Positions 61,387 to 64,000 of a stretch of DNA of 64,000 nt are shown here, one piece after another; the first letter of the stretch is position 1; every line of letters begins with the position of its first letter. This DNA is from Marivirga tractuosa DSM 4126 (lineage in GTDB: Bacteria > Bacteroidota > Bacteroidia > Cytophagales > Cyclobacteriaceae), in the NCBI RefSeq assembly GCF_000183425.1, contig NC_014759.1:124001-188000 (forward strand), in the 5' to 3' direction. The position numbers were made by a program, and so were the translations under genes. The notes under the pieces are model-generated. The model searched no databases, was not told where the DNA came from, and worked only from the letters and a program-made list of their open reading frames with translations.

Positions 61387-63333
61387 CTATTTTTTTAGAA
61401 TAATAATTTCGCTAAAGGCTTCGCTTAATTTATTGATCGCATTATTCCAGTTTTCAAATTGATCGGGTTGCATTAATAAATAGTCTAAATAGTATTCTGA
61501 TGATAGTATTACTTCATCGTCTTTTTGTGTATAATTAATACTAAAACCAAATAAGTCTCCTTCAAAAGCATGATCTTGAGGTAAATATGTTACTTTGTAA
61601 TCCTCTGGTATCGTAAATCTATTTACATTTCTTTGAATAAATTTATATTCATTTTCTATTGACTGCGTTCTATCTTCATCAATTTGATCATTATTAAAAG
61701 GCTTTTCAAGATTCAGGTTTAGGTAAATTTCATCACCAACTTCCTGGTAATAGTTCTGTACAGAGAAAGAGTAATCTATTAAAAGTGGAAGGTCTAAATC
61801 TTTCAACTGTTTAATATTATAATCTTCTAATTGAAATTTATTGCTGCCTTTGGATAGAAATCTTTTAAGATAGTCTTCTTTATCTTGTTCACTTGTAACA
61901 TCAAGTTTATAATTATTAAAAACTCTTGCGAAACCAGATAAACTAACTTTTCCACTGCCTTCAAGTACTCCGTTTTTCAAGCTGAAACGTATACTGTCAG
62001 TTATTAAACTAACTTGTTTATCGATTTCTGGCACTTTTTTTATTTCATAGTTATCTCCCAATGAGATCAAAACTTCTTTGCCTTGAATCATAGATGATGG
62101 AATTTCAAAGGGAGAAAATTGTGCTGTAGCGTCAAGGTAATAGTAGTTATTATCATGAATATATGTTGCGATCATATGATTATCTACCGAAGGCGTAGCA
62201 AAATCAGAATAGTTATAAGGTATATCTCTGGTTCCTACCCAAGTGAAGTAGGCCTCAATTCCAGCATGGTGTAGCATATTTACCACTAAACTTGCCATAT
62301 CTTTACAATCACCATAGCGTTTACTGCATACATAAGCTCCGTTGTGAGGAATAAAGCCTCTCATGCCATCTTCAAAAGCTATATATTTAATGTTTTGCTG
62401 TACCCAATAAAAAATTGCTTTAGCTTGTTCTTTTTCATCATCAATATCCTTGATTATGGAGTTCGTTAATTTGTCTATTTCTGCACTATAGTTAGTTTTT
62501 AAGCCTTCAATAAAGCCTCTATACCATTTATGAAGATCTTCTGGACCCGATAGGAGGTTTACTGTTTTATTTTTATCATTATCATAACTGTTGATTCTTA
62601 AATTTATATGAGGAATAAAGTATTTAACATCAGGGGTGTTATTTTCTATTTTGTATTTACTAATATTTTTTACATTGTATGTGTATTTTATTTTATTTCT
62701 ACTTTCTTCCTTTGAAATCTTTAAATCATGACCTTCAGTATTTCTGAGATCAAATTCAACGTCAATTTGCTTGTCAACTTCAATAGTATAAGTGGCATTC
62801 ACGATGGGTAAATAACTTTGAAAATAAAACCCAGGAGCAAAGCGAGGTTCGCTTAAGGTTCTAGTATATTCCAAAATAGTTTTGGATCCCGATTGAATTC
62901 CTGGAAATATAAAGTTCAATACCTTGGTGTCATCATAAAATACAGAAGAGTTTTTATCGAATGATTCTTTAAATTCGTCCACCTTAAATGTTTTAGTCCT
63001 GTTTTTGTATGGGACTTCCGTGAAAGCCTCAATATCATTTATGGTTTCAAATGAATTGGTATATATCTTATTAGTTGTATATTGATTAGAATAGGCGCCT
63101 AGGTGAATTATTTCTTCGTAATTCTTTGCTTTAATAACTGGCTTGCCTTTTTCCATTATAATTTCCAAATCAAGTGCTATCTTATTAAAAACAGCTTGCT
63201 CATTGGGATATGATTTCTTCAATTTATTCGTCAGGGAATTTAAATCTTGTCCTTGTGAATTGAAAACATGAAATAAAATCAGAATCAAAAACCCACAAAT
63301 TTTATGATGGGTGCGTTTAGTATATGGTTCCAT
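61387..63333 (-). CDS. DUF3857 / transglutaminase-like exported protein with intact active site
   Basis: 648 residues from ATG 63333 (MEPYTKRTHHKICGFLILIL), giving a signal-peptide-like start; an ATG 13 codons upstream (63372) is less likely. DUF3857 domain (about 50-260), then a transglutaminase core with GDCKD (Cys343), DNHMIATYI and YYLDAT forming Cys-His-Asp, and a C-terminal beta domain. Its role in Bacteroidota is unestablished; possible transglutaminase or peptidase in the envelope. It overlaps the preceding MORN gene by 17 bases. Confidence 0.87.
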   Translation of the reverse strand: MEPYTKRTHHKICGFLILILFHVFNSQGQDLNSLTNKLKKSYPNEQAVFNKIALDLEIIMEKGKPVIKAKNYEEIIHLGAYSNQYTTNKIYTNSFETINDIEAFTEVPYKNRTKTFKVDEFKESFDKNSSVFYDDTKVLNFIFPGIQSGSKTILEYTRTLSEPRFAPGFYFQSYLPIVNATYTIEVDKQIDVEFDLRNTEGHDLKISKEESRNKIKYTYNVKNISKYKIENNTPDVKYFIPHINLRINSYDNDKNKTVNLLSGPEDLHKWYRGFIEGLKTNYSAEIDKLTNSIIKDIDDEKEQAKAIFYWVQQNIKYIAFEDGMRGFIPHNGAYVCSKRYGDCKDMASLVVNMLHHAGIEAYFTWVGTRDIPYNYSDFATPSVDNHMIATYIHDNNYYYLDATAQFSPFEIPSSMIQGKEVLISLGDNYEIKKVPEIDKQVSLITDSIRFSLKNGVLEGSGKVSLSGFARVFNNYKLDVTSEQDKEDYLKRFLSKGSNKFQLEDYNIKQLKDLDLPLLIDYSFSVQNYYQEVGDEIYLNLNLEKPFNNDQIDEDRTQSIENEYKFIQRNVNRFTIPEDYKVTYLPQDHAFEGDLFGFSINYTQKDDEVILSSEYYLDYLLMQPDQFENWNNAINKLSEAFSEIIILKK

Positions 63334-64000
63334 CTCTGTAATAGGTCTTGTTAATAATTTCTCCTGTTTCATTGTATTCTATTCGCCAACCATTTCTTTC
63401 TCCACCTAAGTATTCAATCTCTTCTTTTATGTTGCCGTTTTGATAATATTCTATGACTTTTCCTTCCACATAGTCATTTTCAAATCTCACTGTACGTTTT
63501 ATGCTACCATCTTTGTAGTAGTTTTTATCCGTTCCTTTGGCAATGCCATTTTCTATTAATTCTTCACTTTTTAACTGCCCAGAAGGATAAAATCGTAGTT
63601 TTTTGCCACTAAAATATCCGTTTTCATAAGTTTGGACAACCGCTAACTGCCCGTTTTGATAATAGGTGATGATTTCACCAGTTCCATCGAAAGAATTTGT
63701 TTTATATTCACCTTCTTTGTTAAAACCTGAGAAAGAAATGATACCTGATTTATCGTATTCCTTAATTAAGTACTTCTCTCCATCTACTGTGTAAAATGAA
63801 CATTTACCAATTTTTTCACCATCTACATAATTGCAGACGGATTGCAATTGACCAGATTCGTAAAAATCTTTAGAATAGCCATTTATTTTGTCATTTTTAT
63901 ATACCCCCTCAGACTCTAATGTCCCGTCCTCATAATACCAATACCATTTACCTTCTTGTAAGCCGTGATTATACATACCCTTTACTTCAATATTTCCGTT
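63317..64000 (-). CDS. MORN-repeat (YwqK-like) protein, 5' end outside window
   Basis: The frame remains open through 64000 (the last bases read NGNIEVKG in frame), so the start is beyond the window. More than 225 residues are visible, built from repeats of about 22 residues with G-x-W-x-x-Y/F-Y-E-x-G patterns (GKWYWYYEDGTLESEGVYK, GYSKDFYESGQLQSVCNY, GKVIEYYQNGNIKEEIEY). Such MORN_2 proteins in Bacteroidota are often labelled YwqK-family; the antitoxin annotation of that name is weakly supported here. It overlaps the next gene's start by 17 bases. Confidence 0.85.
   Translation of the reverse strand, partial: NGNIEVKGMYNHGLQEGKWYWYYEDGTLESEGVYKNDKINGYSKDFYESGQLQSVCNYVDGEKIGKCSFYTVDGEKYLIKEYDKSGIISFSGFNKEGEYKTNSFDGTGEIITYYQNGQLAVVQTYENGYFSGKKLRFYPSGQLKSEELIENGIAKGTDKNYYKDGSIKRTVRFENDYVEGKVIEYYQNGNIKEEIEYLGGERNGWRIEYNETGEIINKTYYRDGTIY

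Noticed and set aside
1..64000. CRISPR arrays, tRNA and rRNA genes
   Set aside because: No regularly spaced 25-40-base direct repeats, no tRNA cloverleaf or rRNA conserved stretches were recognised by eye.

Overview
The window looks like a chromosomal segment of an AT-rich Bacteroidota, most likely a marine Cytophagales (Marivirga- or Cyclobacteriaceae-like). Evidence: a SusC/SusD pair, ASPIC/UnbV FG-GAP lipoproteins, several TPR or membrane-anchored histidine kinases, OmpA/PD40 proteins, DUF3857 transglutaminase-like proteins, and promoters of the Bacteroidota TTTG-N20-TAnnTTTG type. The genus is an inference. No rRNA, tRNA or CRISPR array was seen.

Region 1 (about 250-10,400) is the most unusual part. 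Seven gene cassettes, with all intact reading frames on the minus strand, are separated by long imperfect palindromes ending in AAC on the left and GTT on the right. A tyrosine recombinase gene lies at the upstream end of the array, on the same strand. In four cassettes the 9-10 bases at the left edge (GTT...) are the exact reverse complement of the bases at the right edge (...AAC). This is the signature expected when cassettes recombine at G/TT as in integrons. The recombinase, however, is XerC/D-like and lacks the extra IntI segment between the catalytic Lys and the HxxR box. Three sites (A, B, C) belong to one repeat family of about 240 bp, like the homogeneous attC sites of large chromosomal integrons; the others are shorter and diverse. 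A 1.9-kb group II intron is inserted at the predicted crossover of one site, on the strand opposite to the cassette genes. The intron carries four copies of a 16-bp palindrome; one breaks the maturase frame and one disrupts domain V.

Region 2 (10,366-31,260) is ordinary chromosome: a zinc-ribbon protein, a YogA-like oxidoreductase, a Doc-type toxin-antitoxin pair, dnaB with a perfect DnaA box beside it, mpl and a DnaQ-like exonuclease, three histidine kinases, an SLC13 permease, a UPF1-like helicase, an endonuclease/phosphatase-family enzyme, a DinB-like protein and a LacI regulator.

Region 3 (30,208-51,282) is a sugar-utilisation locus. A divergent LacI-family gene and a 20-bp operator-like palindrome precede susC/susD, two tandem FG-GAP/ASPIC lipoproteins, a vanadium haloperoxidase/PAP2-like lipoprotein, a GH37 trehalase lipoprotein, a sodium/solute symporter, a GH13 alpha-glucosidase, a previously unlisted 44-residue membrane peptide and a second symporter. 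The likely logic is outer-membrane uptake of trehalose or a related alpha-glucoside, periplasmic hydrolysis, sodium-driven import and cytoplasmic hydrolysis.

Region 4 (51,516-64,000) holds two OmpA/PD40 envelope proteins, a DUF2911 protein, a 3-methyladenine DNA glycosylase, a universal stress protein, a TetR regulator, a deoxyhypusine-synthase-like enzyme, two DUF3857/transglutaminase-like proteins (one apparently without its catalytic Cys) and a MORN-repeat protein running off the window.
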